Assembly (NCBI RefSeq): GCF_000716445.1
Contig: NZ_JNWK01000005.1
Coordinates: forward strand, 1-64,000
DNA length: 64,000 bases
Reading direction: 5' to 3'
DNA from: Streptomyces wedmorensis
GTDB lineage: Bacteria > Actinomycetota > Actinomycetes > Streptomycetales > Streptomycetaceae
This document shows positions 8,346 through 19,704 of the stretch, piece after piece. The notes under the pieces were generated by a model. The model saw only the letters and a list, made by a program, of their open reading frames with translations, was not told where the DNA came from and searched no databases. The stretch's first letter is position 1, and each line of letters begins with the position of its first letter. The translations under genes were made by a program, and so were the position numbers.

Positions 8346-9622
8346 CGCGTACGGTCGACGTGCTCGTGGTGGGCGCCGGGCCAGCCGGGCTGGCCGCGGC
8401 CGCCGGTCTCGCCGCGGCCGGTGCGGGCCGCGTCGAGGTCCTGGAGCGGGAGACGGACGCGGGCGGGGTCCCGCGTCACTGCGTCCGGCCGGGGTTCGGC
8501 TCGGACGCGCTCGGCCGACCCCTGGACGGACCGGCGTACGCGCGGCGCGCGGTGCGGGCCGCCTCACGGGCCGGCGCCACCGTCCGCACCGGGGTCTCCG
8601 CCACCGGCTGGGCCGCACCGCTGACCCTGGACGTCACCGCCCCGACCGGGCTCGAAAGGATCCGGGCCCGCGCGGTCGTCCTGGCCACGGGGGCCCGCGA
8701 GCGGCCGCGCAGCGCCCGTCTGGTGCCGGGCTCCCGGCCCGCCGGGGTGCTGACCACCGGCGAGCTCCAGCGGACGGTCGCCCGGTTCGGCGCCCGGGCC
8801 GGGCTCGCCGGGCGGCGGGCGGTGGTCGTCGGCGGCGACCCGGTCGCCCGGCACGCGGTGCGTACGCTGCGGGAGGCGGGCGCCGTGGTGGCGGCCGTCG
8901 TCTGCGAACGGCCGGGGACCGCCACCGCCCTCGGAGTCGGCGGCGCGTTCGCGACCCCGGTGCCGGTGCTCTCCGGCACGGTCGTGACGGAGCTGACCGG
9001 GCGCGGCCGGCTGACCGGCGTCGCGGTCCGGGCGGGCGACGGACGGACGGCCGTACTCCGCTGCGACACCGTGGTGTTCACCGGCGACTGGATCCCCGAC
9101 CACGAGCTGGTCCGGCTCCTCGGAGTGCCGCTCGCACCGGGCACCCGTGGCCCCGTGACCGACGGCGACTTCCGTACCGCCGAACCCGGGGTGTTCGCCG
9201 TCGGCAACCTCCTCCACGGCGGGGAGCCGGCGCGGCGGGCCGCCGCCGAAGGGCGTGCGGTGGTCGGCGCCGTCCTCGCCCGGCTCGCCGGCCGTCCCTG
9301 GCCGGCCGGCGGGGTGCCGGTGGCGACGGAGGGTCCGCTGCGATGGGTGACGCCCGGGCTGCTGGGACCCGCTCCCGTACCGGGCACGTCCGAGGCGGTG
9401 TCCCTCCCCCCGCCCGTACCGGCGCCGCCGGTCCCGCTGCTCGTCCGGCCGGAGCGGCGGCTCGTACGGCCGGTGCTTACCGTCCGCCAGGGGGACGTGC
9501 TGCTCGGGCGGGAACGGCTGGCCGCGACGCTGGTCCCTTGGCGTTCGGTGCGGCTCGGGCCCTGGTGGACCGACGGCGTCGACGGCGCGGGCGGTCCTGT
9601 GGTGGTCGCCGCAGAGGAATGA
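8342..9622 (+). CDS. GlpB-like NAD(P)/FAD-dependent oxidoreductase
   Basis: A 426-residue flavoprotein starting at a GTG inside the stop of the previous gene. The FAD-binding motif VVGAGPAGLAAAAGLAAAG is at residues 8-26. VVLATGARERPRSA marks the second FAD strand and AVVVGGDPVARHAV the NAD(P) fold, as in the FAD/NAD oxidoreductases paired with GlpA-type subunits. GVFAVGNLLHGGE is the C-terminal flavin motif. It probably takes electrons from the GlpA-like subunit. The last 75 residues or so (from about 350) form an extra tail I do not recognise. In clostridial glpK-glpO operons a short cysteine-rich protein follows at this place; no cysteine-rich segment is present here. Confidence 0.8.
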   Translation: MTRTVDVLVVGAGPAGLAAAAGLAAAGAGRVEVLERETDAGGVPRHCVRPGFGSDALGRPLDGPAYARRAVRAASRAGATVRTGVSATGWAAPLTLDVTAPTGLERIRARAVVLATGARERPRSARLVPGSRPAGVLTTGELQRTVARFGARAGLAGRRAVVVGGDPVARHAVRTLREAGAVVAAVVCERPGTATALGVGGAFATPVPVLSGTVVTELTGRGRLTGVAVRAGDGRTAVLRCDTVVFTGDWIPDHELVRLLGVPLAPGTRGPVTDGDFRTAEPGVFAVGNLLHGGEPARRAAAEGRAVVGAVLARLAGRPWPAGGVPVATEGPLRWVTPGLLGPAPVPGTSEAVSLPPPVPAPPVPLLVRPERRLVRPVLTVRQGDVLLGRERLAATLVPWRSVRLGPWWTDGVDGAGGPVVVAAEE

Positions 9623-9698
9623 GGCCGGGTGCGGTCCGCTGGTGCCGGGCCGGCGGGCGGGCTGCGTGGGCGGGAGTGTTTCGGCCACACTGGGGCCC

Positions 9699-10175
9699 AT
9701 GTCGGACAAACGCAGCGCGGGTCTCCTGGTCTTCCGTCGTACGGGCGGCGAGGGCGTCGAGGTACTCATCGGGCACATGGGCGGGCCTTTCTGGGAGTCC
9801 AGGGAGGAGGAGGCCTGGTCGTTCCCCAAGGGCCAGTACGAGCCGGACGAGACCGCCGAGGACGCGGCGCGGCGGGAGTTCCAGGAGGAGCTGGGGCTCG
9901 CGGCGCCGGACGGCGAGTGGTTCCCGCTCGGGGAGGCCCGGCAGCGCAACGGAAAGATCGTCACCATCTGGGCCGTCGAGGGCGACCTCGACCCGACACG
10001 GGTGGTGCCGGGCACCTTCACCATGGAGTGGCCGCCCCGTTCGGGCGTCACGGCGGAGTTCCCCGAGATCGACCGGGTGGGCTGGTTCGCCCCGGAGACG
10101 GCGGCTCCGCTGCTGGTGACGGGGCAGCGGGTCTTCCTGGAGCGCCTGCGCGCACACCTCGACGGACGGGGCTGA
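9699..10175 (+). CDS. NUDIX hydrolase
   Basis: A 158-residue protein with a complete NUDIX box: GQYEPDETAEDAARREF followed by QEELGL (about residues 46-68), matching GX5EX7REUXEEXGU. It hydrolyses a nucleoside diphosphate linked to another group. The Trp/Phe-rich segment before the box (AWSFPKGQ) resembles the Ap4A or NTP-pyrophosphohydrolase-like group. The start is the ATG at 9699; the longer reading frame upstream has no ribosome site and unlikely composition. It lies 76 bases after the glp-like operon and 62 before the small protein at 10238, on the same strand, and may be an independent unit. Confidence 0.9.
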   Translation: MSDKRSAGLLVFRRTGGEGVEVLIGHMGGPFWESREEEAWSFPKGQYEPDETAEDAARREFQEELGLAAPDGEWFPLGEARQRNGKIVTIWAVEGDLDPTRVVPGTFTMEWPPRSGVTAEFPEIDRVGWFAPETAAPLLVTGQRVFLERLRAHLDGRG

Positions 10176-10237
10176 GCCCGATTGTCAGACCCGTGCGAGA
10201 GGGTGGTGAGCGCCGAACTGTCGAGAGGGAGCCCGAC

Positions 10238-10483
10238 ATGACCACGTTCACCGCAACCGAGCGCGCGGCGGCCCAGGCGTACCTGCGTCTCCTCGAGTCC
10301 ACCCAGGCCGTGCTGACCGATCCGCAGCTCGCCCCCTACGCGGGGTTGATGCTCCGCCACCCGATGGCGGAGGCGGACGAGGCGCTCCGCGCCGCCGGCC
10401 TCTCCGGGAACGAGGACCGCCTGCTGCGCCTCGTCTCCTCCCTGCGGGCCTCCCCCGCCACCGCGTGGGGGCGCGCCGGCTGA
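10238..10483 (+). CDS. Small conserved hypothetical protein
   Basis: An 81-residue acidic-helical protein starting MTTFTATERAAAQAYL, with ATG at 10238 preceded by GAGAGGGA at a good distance. It contains two helices (TERAAAQAYLRLLESTQAVL and MAEADEALRAAGL) and no membrane span or signal. I do not recognise a named family. The strong ribosome site and clean start support it as a real gene. Confidence 0.65.
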   Translation: MTTFTATERAAAQAYLRLLESTQAVLTDPQLAPYAGLMLRHPMAEADEALRAAGLSGNEDRLLRLVSSLRASPATAWGRAG

Positions 10484-10525
10484 ACCGACACGCCCGCGCC
10501 CCACGTGGCGGGCCGCCGTCGGACG

Positions 10526-10599
10526 CCCGGCTCGGAGCCGAAGGGGTGAGCCTGTCGACCGCCCCCCGGCTCGGGCCGAAGGGGTGAGCCTGTCGACCG
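10526..10599. repeat. Two-copy direct repeat of about 35 bp
   Basis: Copies at 10526-10561 and 10565-10599 share GGCCGAAGGGGTGAGCC-type sequence differing by one base, and a third partial GGGTGAGCCTGT follows at 10627. The array sits between the small protein and the stop of the P450 gene. No gene is seen here. Confidence 0.75.
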
Positions 10600-10645
10600 T
10601 CGGACGCACGGCTCCGGGGGGTGATGCGGGTGAGCCTGTGGGTCG

Positions 10646-11905
10646 TCAGGCGACCGGGCGGACCGGGAGGGCGCGGACGCTGTTGCCGACGAAGCCCGCG
10701 TGGCGGGTCAGCTCGCTCTCCGGGAGGGCCAGGTCCAGGTCGGGGAAGCGGGTGAAGAGCGCCTCCAGGGCGATCGCGGCCTCCATCCGGGCGAGCGGGG
10801 CGCCCAGGCAGTAGTGGGGGCCGTGACCGAGCGAGAGGTGCTTCGCGGCCGGCGTGCGGGTGATGTCGAAGCGGTCGGCGTCCGGGCCGTGGGCCTTCGC
10901 GTCGCGGCCGGCCGCCGAGTACCCGGCGAGGACCGGGGTGCCCCGGGGGATGACCGTGCCGTCGACCGTGAGGTCGCGGGTGGGGTAGCGGAACGGGAAG
11001 GAACTGACCGGGCTGTCCCAGCGGAGCGTCTCCTCCACCACGTCCGCCCAGTCGGCGCGTCCCTCGACGACGAGGGCGAGCTGGTCGCGGTGGGCGCAGA
11101 GCGCCCGGACCGCGTTGGTGACGAGGTTCAGGGTGGTCTCGTGGCCCGCGATGATCATCAGGACCAGGGTGCCGATGAGCTCGGACTGGCTGAGCCGGTC
11201 GCCGCCCTCGTCCCGGGCGGCGATGAGCGCGCCGATGAGGTCGTCGCCGGGGGCGGCGGCCTTGGCGGCGGCGATGGAGCCCAGGAGCTCGGCGAGTTCT
11301 CGGTTGGTGGCGACGGCCTGGGCGGGCTCGGTGTCGGTGGCGACGACGAGGCTGGAGAGGTGGTGCAGCCGGTCCTGGTGGACCGGGTCGACGCCGAGGA
11401 GTTCGCAGATGACGCCGAGCGGCAGCGGAAGCGCGTAGTGGCGGCGCAGATCGGCGACGCCGTCACCGGCGCGGGCGGCCTCGGCGAGTCCGTCGAGCAG
11501 TCCGGCGGTCACCGCCTCCACGCGCGGGCGGAGCTCCTCGACCCGGCGGGCGGTGAAGGCGCTGCTCACGAGGGTCCGCAGCCTGCGGTGGTCGGCCCCG
11601 TCGGCGGTGGTCATGCCGGGCACGGTGGCGAAGGTCAGCAGCGGCCAGCCCTCGGGTATGCGGCCTTCGGCGAGCGCGGTGAAGTGGTGGGGCGCCTTGG
11701 CGACGTCGGGGTGGGTGAGGAAGTCCCGCAGGGCGTCATGGCCGAGCACCGCCATGCCCTCGATCTCACCGGGCAGGATCACCGGGGTCACGGCGCCCTC
11801 GGCGAGCAGCCTCGCGTTCGCCGCGTGCGGGCATCCACCCGCCGTGTCCATGCGGTACGGGGTCCGGCCGTGGGGGGTGCTGTGCGGTGTGTTCAAGGAA
11901 GGCAC
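10646..11905 (-). CDS. Cytochrome P450
   Basis: A 419-residue soluble bacterial P450. The heme-ligand loop LSLGHGPHYCLGAPLARME places the axial cysteine at about residue 366. The I-helix oxygen-activation motif is IIAGHETT and the K-helix ExxR is EETLR. Active enzyme expected, needing a separate ferredoxin and reductase; none is encoded nearby. An N-terminal CPHA segment before the catalytic core occurs in several Streptomyces P450s. No biosynthetic genes surround it, so the substrate is unknown. The gene faces the RCK protein gene in the same direction, 51 bases downstream of its stop, but with no coupling. Confidence 0.93.
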   Translation of the reverse strand: MPSLNTPHSTPHGRTPYRMDTAGGCPHAANARLLAEGAVTPVILPGEIEGMAVLGHDALRDFLTHPDVAKAPHHFTALAEGRIPEGWPLLTFATVPGMTTADGADHRRLRTLVSSAFTARRVEELRPRVEAVTAGLLDGLAEAARAGDGVADLRRHYALPLPLGVICELLGVDPVHQDRLHHLSSLVVATDTEPAQAVATNRELAELLGSIAAAKAAAPGDDLIGALIAARDEGGDRLSQSELIGTLVLMIIAGHETTLNLVTNAVRALCAHRDQLALVVEGRADWADVVEETLRWDSPVSSFPFRYPTRDLTVDGTVIPRGTPVLAGYSAAGRDAKAHGPDADRFDITRTPAAKHLSLGHGPHYCLGAPLARMEAAIALEALFTRFPDLDLALPESELTRHAGFVGNSVRALPVRPVA

Positions 11906-11956
11906 TCCTGACTGCGGATGCGGGCCGTTTCGACCGTGAGCGGTCAGATCCTACGG

Positions 11957-14053
11957 TCAACCCGCCTCCGTTCGTACGGAGTTGTCCGGCACGCCGCCTT
12001 CGCCCGCCGGGCCGCTCCGGCCGCCCCGGCCGAGGAGTTCGGCCAGGCCGCGGCGGGTGGCGGCCACGACGACCCGGTCCCCCGGGACGAGGAGCCGGTC
12101 GGGGTGGAGGCGCCAGCCCCTCGCGTGGTCGGCCCGGCCCGCCGCGGCGCCGTCGAGGGCGATGACCCGCCATGCTCCCGGGACGAAGGCGTCGGCGACC
12201 TTCCTGCCGTCCAGGAGGGGATGCGCGGCGACGTCCACGGAGGCGAAGAGCAGCACCCGGCGCTCGACGGGCACGGCGCCCAGGATCCGGCGCCCCATCA
12301 TGGCGCCGGCGAACGCGGGCGCGGCGAGGTGGGAGACGCTGCGGCTGCGGGTGACGGCCGTGGGGTGGGCGGTGCGCAGGGTGCGGAAGACGGCGGTGGC
12401 GAAGTCGTCGTCGTACAGGCGCAGGACGACCCGCAGGTCGGGGGTGACGGCACGGGCGGACAGCGCGGCTTCGAGGTTGGTGATGTCGACGCTGGTCAGG
12501 GCGAGGAGGGCGTGGGCGCGGTGGATCCGGGCGGCCTCCAGGACGCCTTCCTCCGTGACGTCGCCGATGACGGTGGGGACGCGGAGCCGGCGGGCGACGG
12601 CGATGCCGCGGGCCTCCGGGTCGGACTCGACGCAGACCACCGGGATGCCGAGCTTCCGGAGGCGGGCCAGGACCCGGGTGCCGACCTTGCCGAGACCGAG
12701 GAGGACCACATGGCCGGAGAGGCCGCGGGACGGCCTGCGCAGGGTGGTCGCCGTGCGGAAGGTGCCGAGGCCTTCGAGCAGGGCGGCGACGATCACCGGC
12801 AGCAGGAGCAGCCCGACGAACCCGGCGAGGATCTGGAGCAGCTGACGGCTGGTCGGCTCGCCGACGGCCGGGTCGCCGATGGCGAAGATGTCGAGCAGCG
12901 TCAGATAGGCGGCGTGCAGGGGGTGGTCGCCGGTGGTGAAGGTGGAGGCGAGGGCGAGGACGGCGCCGACCGCACCGGCGAGCGACCAGCGCAGCCGGCG
13001 GGAGAAGAGGGAGGCGACGGGCAGGGCGGAGGCGGCGAGGCGGTTCGCCGGGAGGTCCGGGCCCGCCGCCGTGACCGCTTCGAGGGTGACGGCGGCACGG
13101 CCGGTCGCCGCGGCCACCGTGCGGTCGTCGGGGAGGAGCCGCGGGCCGTCGTCTCCGCTGCGCTCGGATCCCTCGCAGCCCGCCGGGTCGCCGGCCGTGG
13201 CCGAGAGCAGCGCGAGCGTGCAGAGGCCGGGATCGGGCGGCTCGCCCTCGCGGGGCGGCCGGTCGACCGCGTGGAACAGCAGTCCGCCGGCCTGGACGAC
13301 CTTGCTGGTGCCCGCGACGGCTGCCGCGGCGAGTCCGGGGGCCGCGGTGTCGACGTCGGACAGGACCGTGGTGGCGGCGTCGAGCTTCTCGGGGTCGAGG
13401 CCCGGTTCCGCGACGGCGGCCGCCTGGTCGAGGAGGGTTTCGAGGTGCTGGCCGAGCTTCCGGTTGTACAGCCGGATGACCAGGCGCAGTCGGGGGTTGA
13501 GGCGGCGGGCGGTGAGCGCTGCCCGGAGGTTGGTCTCGTCGTCCTCGTGGACGAGGGCGAGCGCGGCGGCCCGCTCGATCCCGGCGTCGACCAGGGCCCG
13601 GTCGTCCGCCTCGGCCGACTCGACGACCCGTAGGGCGCCGCCGGGTTCGCCGCCGTCGCCGGAGGCCGCGGGCGCCGCGCCGGACCCGGTGGTGCGGGTG
13701 ACGGCGGCGGTCACCCGGCCGAACAGGGCGAGCGCCCGGCCGGTCCGGGCCACGGGAGCCCGGGGCGCCTCGGGCGGCGCCGGCACCAGGAGGGTGACCC
13801 GCTCCCCGTACACCTCGTGCAGTTCGCGCGCGAGGCGGTGGGCGAGGGCGTCGTCGCCGCACACGACCATGTGCCCGGCCGGGGGCGTGCGGGGCTGACG
13901 GTCCGTCCGGAAGGCGGGCGCGCCGAAGGGCCCCGCGGCGGCCGCGGCGGGTGGCCGGGCGGGGCCGGGCAGGGCAGGGGCGGCCGTGGCCGGAGGGCCG
14001 GTTCCGTCGCCGCCGACCGGAACGGCGTTGTCGGGCTGAGGGTGTGAGGGCAC
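11957..14053 (-). CDS. NAD-binding RCK/TrkA-N ion-channel-like membrane protein
   Basis: About 698 residues from a GTG at 14053 (an in-frame ATG at 14119 would add 22 poor-quality residues). It has two TrkA-N/RCK Rossmann domains flanking a short membrane part. The first domain begins HMVVCGDDALAHRLA and includes DDETNLRAALTAR. Two hydrophobic segments (LAGAVGAVLALASTF and ILAGFVGLLLLPVIVAALL) enclose a pore-like stretch. The second domain starts HVVLLGLGKVGTRVLARL with an ESDPEARG acidic ligand for NAD. This arrangement resembles potassium/ion channel-like proteins of the CASTOR/POLLUX type, which gate by nucleotide or calcium binding. It is divergent from the carboxypeptidase gene at 14204. 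Confidence 0.8.
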   Translation of the reverse strand: MPSHPQPDNAVPVGGDGTGPPATAAPALPGPARPPAAAAAGPFGAPAFRTDRQPRTPPAGHMVVCGDDALAHRLARELHEVYGERVTLLVPAPPEAPRAPVARTGRALALFGRVTAAVTRTTGSGAAPAASGDGGEPGGALRVVESAEADDRALVDAGIERAAALALVHEDDETNLRAALTARRLNPRLRLVIRLYNRKLGQHLETLLDQAAAVAEPGLDPEKLDAATTVLSDVDTAAPGLAAAAVAGTSKVVQAGGLLFHAVDRPPREGEPPDPGLCTLALLSATAGDPAGCEGSERSGDDGPRLLPDDRTVAAATGRAAVTLEAVTAAGPDLPANRLAASALPVASLFSRRLRWSLAGAVGAVLALASTFTTGDHPLHAAYLTLLDIFAIGDPAVGEPTSRQLLQILAGFVGLLLLPVIVAALLEGLGTFRTATTLRRPSRGLSGHVVLLGLGKVGTRVLARLRKLGIPVVCVESDPEARGIAVARRLRVPTVIGDVTEEGVLEAARIHRAHALLALTSVDITNLEAALSARAVTPDLRVVLRLYDDDFATAVFRTLRTAHPTAVTRSRSVSHLAAPAFAGAMMGRRILGAVPVERRVLLFASVDVAAHPLLDGRKVADAFVPGAWRVIALDGAAAGRADHARGWRLHPDRLLVPGDRVVVAATRRGLAELLGRGGRSGPAGEGGVPDNSVRTEAG

Positions 14054-14203
14054 GTCACAAGGATGCCCTGCGCCACCGACAGCGGGCCGGGCGGCCGTCC
14101 ACCACCCGGGCGGGCGCACGACGCGCCGCCGTCCGGCACGTTCGCTACGCCGGTCGGCGCACTCCGGTCTGCGTGTTCGGCGGGGCCTTCCTACGGTGAC
14201 CGA

Positions 14204-15418
14204 ATGATCGTCACGTCAGCTGTCCGTCATATTGCCGCCGGTACCGCGGCGCTGCTGTTCGCCCTGCCGGTTCCGGCGGCCACCGCCTCCTCCGGAGCCT
14301 CGGTCGGGGAACCCGCACCGCCCGTACGGCAGTACGTCGATCCCGCCCGGCTCGACCGGCAGGGCACGCAGGTGCAGCGGCTGCCGGGCGCGCCCCGGGT
14401 GCCCTCGGTGTCGGCGCTCTCCTGGGTGGTGGCGGACGCCGCCACGGGCGAGGTGCTCGCCGCGCGGAACGCGCACCGGAGGCTGCCGCCGGCCAGCACG
14501 CTCAAAGCGCTGTTCGCCCTCACCGCGCTCCCTCACCACGAACCCTCCGAGCAGCACACCGTGGCGGACGCCGAGCTGACCGGGATCGGGGCGGGCAGCA
14601 GTCTGGTCGGCGTGAAGGAGGGGTACACGTACAAGGTCTCGGACCTGTGGAACGGGGTCTTCCTCAGCTCGGGCAACGACGCCGTGCACGTGCTGGCCGC
14701 GATGAACGGCGGCTGGGAGTCGATGACCCGCCAGATGCAGGACAAGGCCAGGGCGCTCGGCGCCCGGGACACCCATGTGGTCTCCCCCGACGGCTACGAC
14801 GCCCCCGACCAGGTGTCCTCCGCGTTCGACCTGGCGGTCTTCGGCCGGGCCGGGCTCCAGGACCCGGAGTTCGTCCGGTACTGCTCGACGCGGTACGCGG
14901 ACTTCCCGGCGGGTACCTGGTCGTACGGCATCGCCAACACCAACCGGCTCCTGACCGGCGCGGACGGCGTGGACCGCTACCCCGGACTCCTGGGGATCAA
15001 GAACGGCTACACGAGTAACGCGGGCAACACGCTGATCTCCGCGGCCAGGCGGGGCGACCGGACGCTGGTCGTGTCGGTGATGAACCCGCAGGAGGGCGGC
15101 GGACTCGCCGTCTACGAGGAGGCCCGCTCGCTGCTCGACTGGGGCTTCGAGGCGGCGGGCCGGGTCCGGCCGGTGGGTTCGCTGCTGCCGGTGCGGACGA
15201 AGGCGGCCGCCCGGCCGGACGCCCGGGCCGTCGCGGTGTCCGGCCGCGCGGCACCGGCCGCCGGCCCGGCGCACGGTCCCGGCGCGGTGGCTGCGCCCGA
15301 GCGGGAGGACGCCCCGTCGGGCGTGTCGGCCGGCCTGCCGCTGGCCCTGGTGGCCTCGGCCTGCGCGGCGGCGATCGCCCTGTGGGGGTGGCGGCGCAGG
15401 GCCGCCCACCGGAGCTGA
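14204..15418 (+). CDS. D-alanyl-D-alanine carboxypeptidase (serine, S11 family)
   Basis: A 404-residue penicillin-binding carboxypeptidase that trims the terminal D-Ala from peptidoglycan stem peptides outside the membrane. A signal peptide occupies residues 1-29 (AALLFALPVPAATA). The active site has S98-T-L-K101, S156-G-N158 and the third motif as KNG (GIKNGYTSNAGNT near 265), where most relatives have KTG; KNG also occurs in actinobacterial members. A C-terminal hydrophobic segment (LPLALVASACAAAIALWGW) followed by RRR anchors it to the membrane. The ATG at 14204 fits the signal peptide; the longer frame upstream does not. It ends at a hairpin shared with the convergent UvrA-like gene. Confidence 0.9.
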   Translation: MIVTSAVRHIAAGTAALLFALPVPAATASSGASVGEPAPPVRQYVDPARLDRQGTQVQRLPGAPRVPSVSALSWVVADAATGEVLAARNAHRRLPPASTLKALFALTALPHHEPSEQHTVADAELTGIGAGSSLVGVKEGYTYKVSDLWNGVFLSSGNDAVHVLAAMNGGWESMTRQMQDKARALGARDTHVVSPDGYDAPDQVSSAFDLAVFGRAGLQDPEFVRYCSTRYADFPAGTWSYGIANTNRLLTGADGVDRYPGLLGIKNGYTSNAGNTLISAARRGDRTLVVSVMNPQEGGGLAVYEEARSLLDWGFEAAGRVRPVGSLLPVRTKAAARPDARAVAVSGRAAPAAGPAHGPGAVAAPEREDAPSGVSAGLPLALVASACAAAIALWGWRRRAAHRS

Positions 15419-15470
15419 TCCGGCGGGTGCGGTCCGCCGGTGACGCCTGATCCGGTAGCCGGGGGCCAGG

Positions 15471-15523
15471 GGCCTGTCCGGAAAGTCCCGCCTGGCGGCT
15501 CTGCTTTCCGGACGGACCAGGCC
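15471..15523. terminator. Hairpin between convergent genes, copy A of a dispersed structured repeat
   Basis: GTCCGGAAAG (15476-15485) pairs with CTTTCCGGAC (15504-15513), and outer GGCCTG pairs with CAGGCC at 15518-15523. It lies between the carboxypeptidase stop and the UvrA-like stop, as expected for a two-way terminator. A variant with a compensated stem lies at 37558-37583. Confidence 0.7.
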
Positions 15524-15605
15524 CGCGCGCGTACCGGCGGCTCGCGGTCGTGAAGCGGAGGTACGGCCCCCGGGGTCGTACCCCGGCGCCGGGGTACGAC
15601 CCCGG

Positions 15606-18018
<2,413 letters not shown>

Positions 18019-18154
18019 CGTGTCTCCCTCCGCCGGGCGGGCCGGAACGTGAGCGGTCACGTACCGCCGCACCCGGCACCGGGGGGCGCGCGACGCACCC
18101 CGCCACGCTAACCGCGGTCCGGGGGACGCGCTTGCCGACGGCCGGCCGGTCCGG

Positions 18155-18391
18155 TCACCCGCTCCGCCAGGGATACCGGGGCGGCGTGGGCAGGGCGTCG
18201 GTCACATAGCGCTCGGCGGCGTGCACGGCCTCGTGTGCGGTGCGCTCTCCCATCAGGACGCACAGGGTGTACACCGTGTCCTCGAAGCGCCGGCGGGCCG
18301 ACAGGTCGCACGGACTGGCCAGCACGGTCCGCTCCTGGGTGCGGTAGTGCCGGAGCAGCCGGTCGACCGTGTTCCTGTCGGGCAGCAGCAT
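18155..18391 (-). CDS. DUF5133 domain protein
   Basis: A 78-residue protein starting MLLPDRNTVDRLLRHY with the central RRRFEDTVYTLCVLMG, the recognisable core of the small DUF5133 family that is widespread in Streptomyces and of unknown function. ATG at 18391 has AGGAGA nine bases upstream. It is divergent from the epimerase gene at 18536. Predicted all-helical and cytoplasmic. Confidence 0.85.
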   Translation of the reverse strand: MLLPDRNTVDRLLRHYRTQERTVLASPCDLSARRRFEDTVYTLCVLMGERTAHEAVHAAERYVTDALPTPPRYPWRSG

Positions 18392-18535
18392 GACGTTTTC
18401 TCCTGTCTCCTGCGTCGCTCCATATTCCCGGCCATCGGCCACCCTCGCGACCGGCACGGGCACGTTGAGTGACGAGGCACCCCCGGCGGGGCGCTCCGGG
18501 TGCGCTCCCGCCGCCCATGACGGAGGGTCGAGGAC

Positions 18536-19573
18536 ATGAACCCGAGCACGATTCAGCGGGTGGTCGTCACCGGCGCCACCGGCAATGTGGGGACGAGTCT
18601 GGTACGGATCCTGGCGGCCGAACCGCGGGTCGAATCGGTCCTGGGCCTGGCCCGGCGACGGCCGGGACTGGAGTTGCCGGGCGTGGAGTGGGCCGAGGTG
18701 GACCTCTCCCGGGACGGCGACGAACCGCGGCTCGCGCAGTACGTCGCGGACGCGGACGCGGTGGTCCACCTGGCCTGGCGGTTCGGTCCGACGCACGACC
18801 CGGTGGAGACCTGGCGGACCAACGTGCTCGGCGCGGTGCGCGTCTTCGACGCGGTCGCGGCCGCGCGGGTGCCGGTGCTCGTGCACGCCTCCTCCGTGGG
18901 CGCGTACTCCCCCGGCCCCGAGGGCGGCGCCCCGGTGTCCGAGGCGTGGCCGACGCACGGCTGGCCGGGCGCCGCGTACACCCGGGAGAAGGCCTATCTG
19001 GAGCGGGTCCTCGACACCTTCGAGCGCGACCATCCGCAGATCCGGGTGGTACGGATGCGTCCGGCGTTCCTCTTCAAGGAGGAGTCGGCGAGCGGGCAGC
19101 GGCGGATCTTCGCGGGGCGGTTCTTCCCCGGCCAGCTGATGAGGCCCGAACTGCTGCCGCTGCTCCCGGAGTTCGAAGGACTGCGGTTCCAGGTCCTGCA
19201 CACCGACGACGCCGCGGACGCCTACCGGAGGGCGCTCCTGCAGGACGTCCGCGGCGCGTTCAACCTCGCCGCCGAGCCGGTCCTCGACGCCGCGACGCTC
19301 GGCCGGCTGCTGAACGCCAAGCCCGTGAAGGTACCGGCCGGCGCGGTGCGCGGCGCCCTGTCGGCGGCCTGGCGCCTCCGGCTCGTCCCGGCCTCCCCCG
19401 GCCTCTTCGAGGCACTCCGGCACCTGCCGCTGCTCGCCACCGAGCGGGCGCGGCGGGAGCTGGGATGGGAGCCGTCGGCGACCGCGGAGGAGGCCCTGTC
19501 GGCGTTCCTGCGCGGCGTGAGGGCGGGCACCGGCGACGACACCGCCCCGCTGGCCGGCCACCGGATCGGCTGA
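18536..19573 (+). CDS. NAD-dependent epimerase/dehydratase (extended SDR)
   Basis: A 345-residue extended short-chain dehydrogenase. The NAD(P) motif VVVTGATGNVGTSLVRIL is at residues 9-26. DAVVHLAWRFGP follows, and the catalytic site probably includes the serine in HASSVGAYSPG and YTREKAYLE, which gives Y-x3-K. It therefore keeps the SDR catalytic Tyr and Lys and should act on a nucleotide sugar or small carbonyl substrate. No sugar-pathway gene is adjacent, so the substrate is unknown. ATG at 18536 follows GGAGGGTCGAGGAC. A 144-bp gap separates it from the divergent DUF5133 gene. Confidence 0.87.
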   Translation: MNPSTIQRVVVTGATGNVGTSLVRILAAEPRVESVLGLARRRPGLELPGVEWAEVDLSRDGDEPRLAQYVADADAVVHLAWRFGPTHDPVETWRTNVLGAVRVFDAVAAARVPVLVHASSVGAYSPGPEGGAPVSEAWPTHGWPGAAYTREKAYLERVLDTFERDHPQIRVVRMRPAFLFKEESASGQRRIFAGRFFPGQLMRPELLPLLPEFEGLRFQVLHTDDAADAYRRALLQDVRGAFNLAAEPVLDAATLGRLLNAKPVKVPAGAVRGALSAAWRLRLVPASPGLFEALRHLPLLATERARRELGWEPSATAEEALSAFLRGVRAGTGDDTAPLAGHRIG

Positions 19574-19704
19574 GCCCGGGCCCGTGAGGCGTGGAACGCC
19601 GGCCGAGTCCGGGTCCGTGCGCCGTCGGCCGGGCCCGGGCCCGGGCCCGTGAGGCTCGGGCCGTCGGACGTGTCGTGCCCTGCGCGCCGCCTCGCCGGGG
19701 GCCG

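Noticed and set aside
10646..11905. P450 as part of an antibiotic cluster with the SARP regulator
   Set aside because: No core biosynthetic gene (PKS, NRPS, terpene synthase) lies in the window, and the SARP is 40 kb away.
12000..13600. Long plus-strand ORFs over the RCK protein gene
   Set aside because: Gly/Glu/Arg-rich antisense shadows typical of high-GC genes, with no family features.
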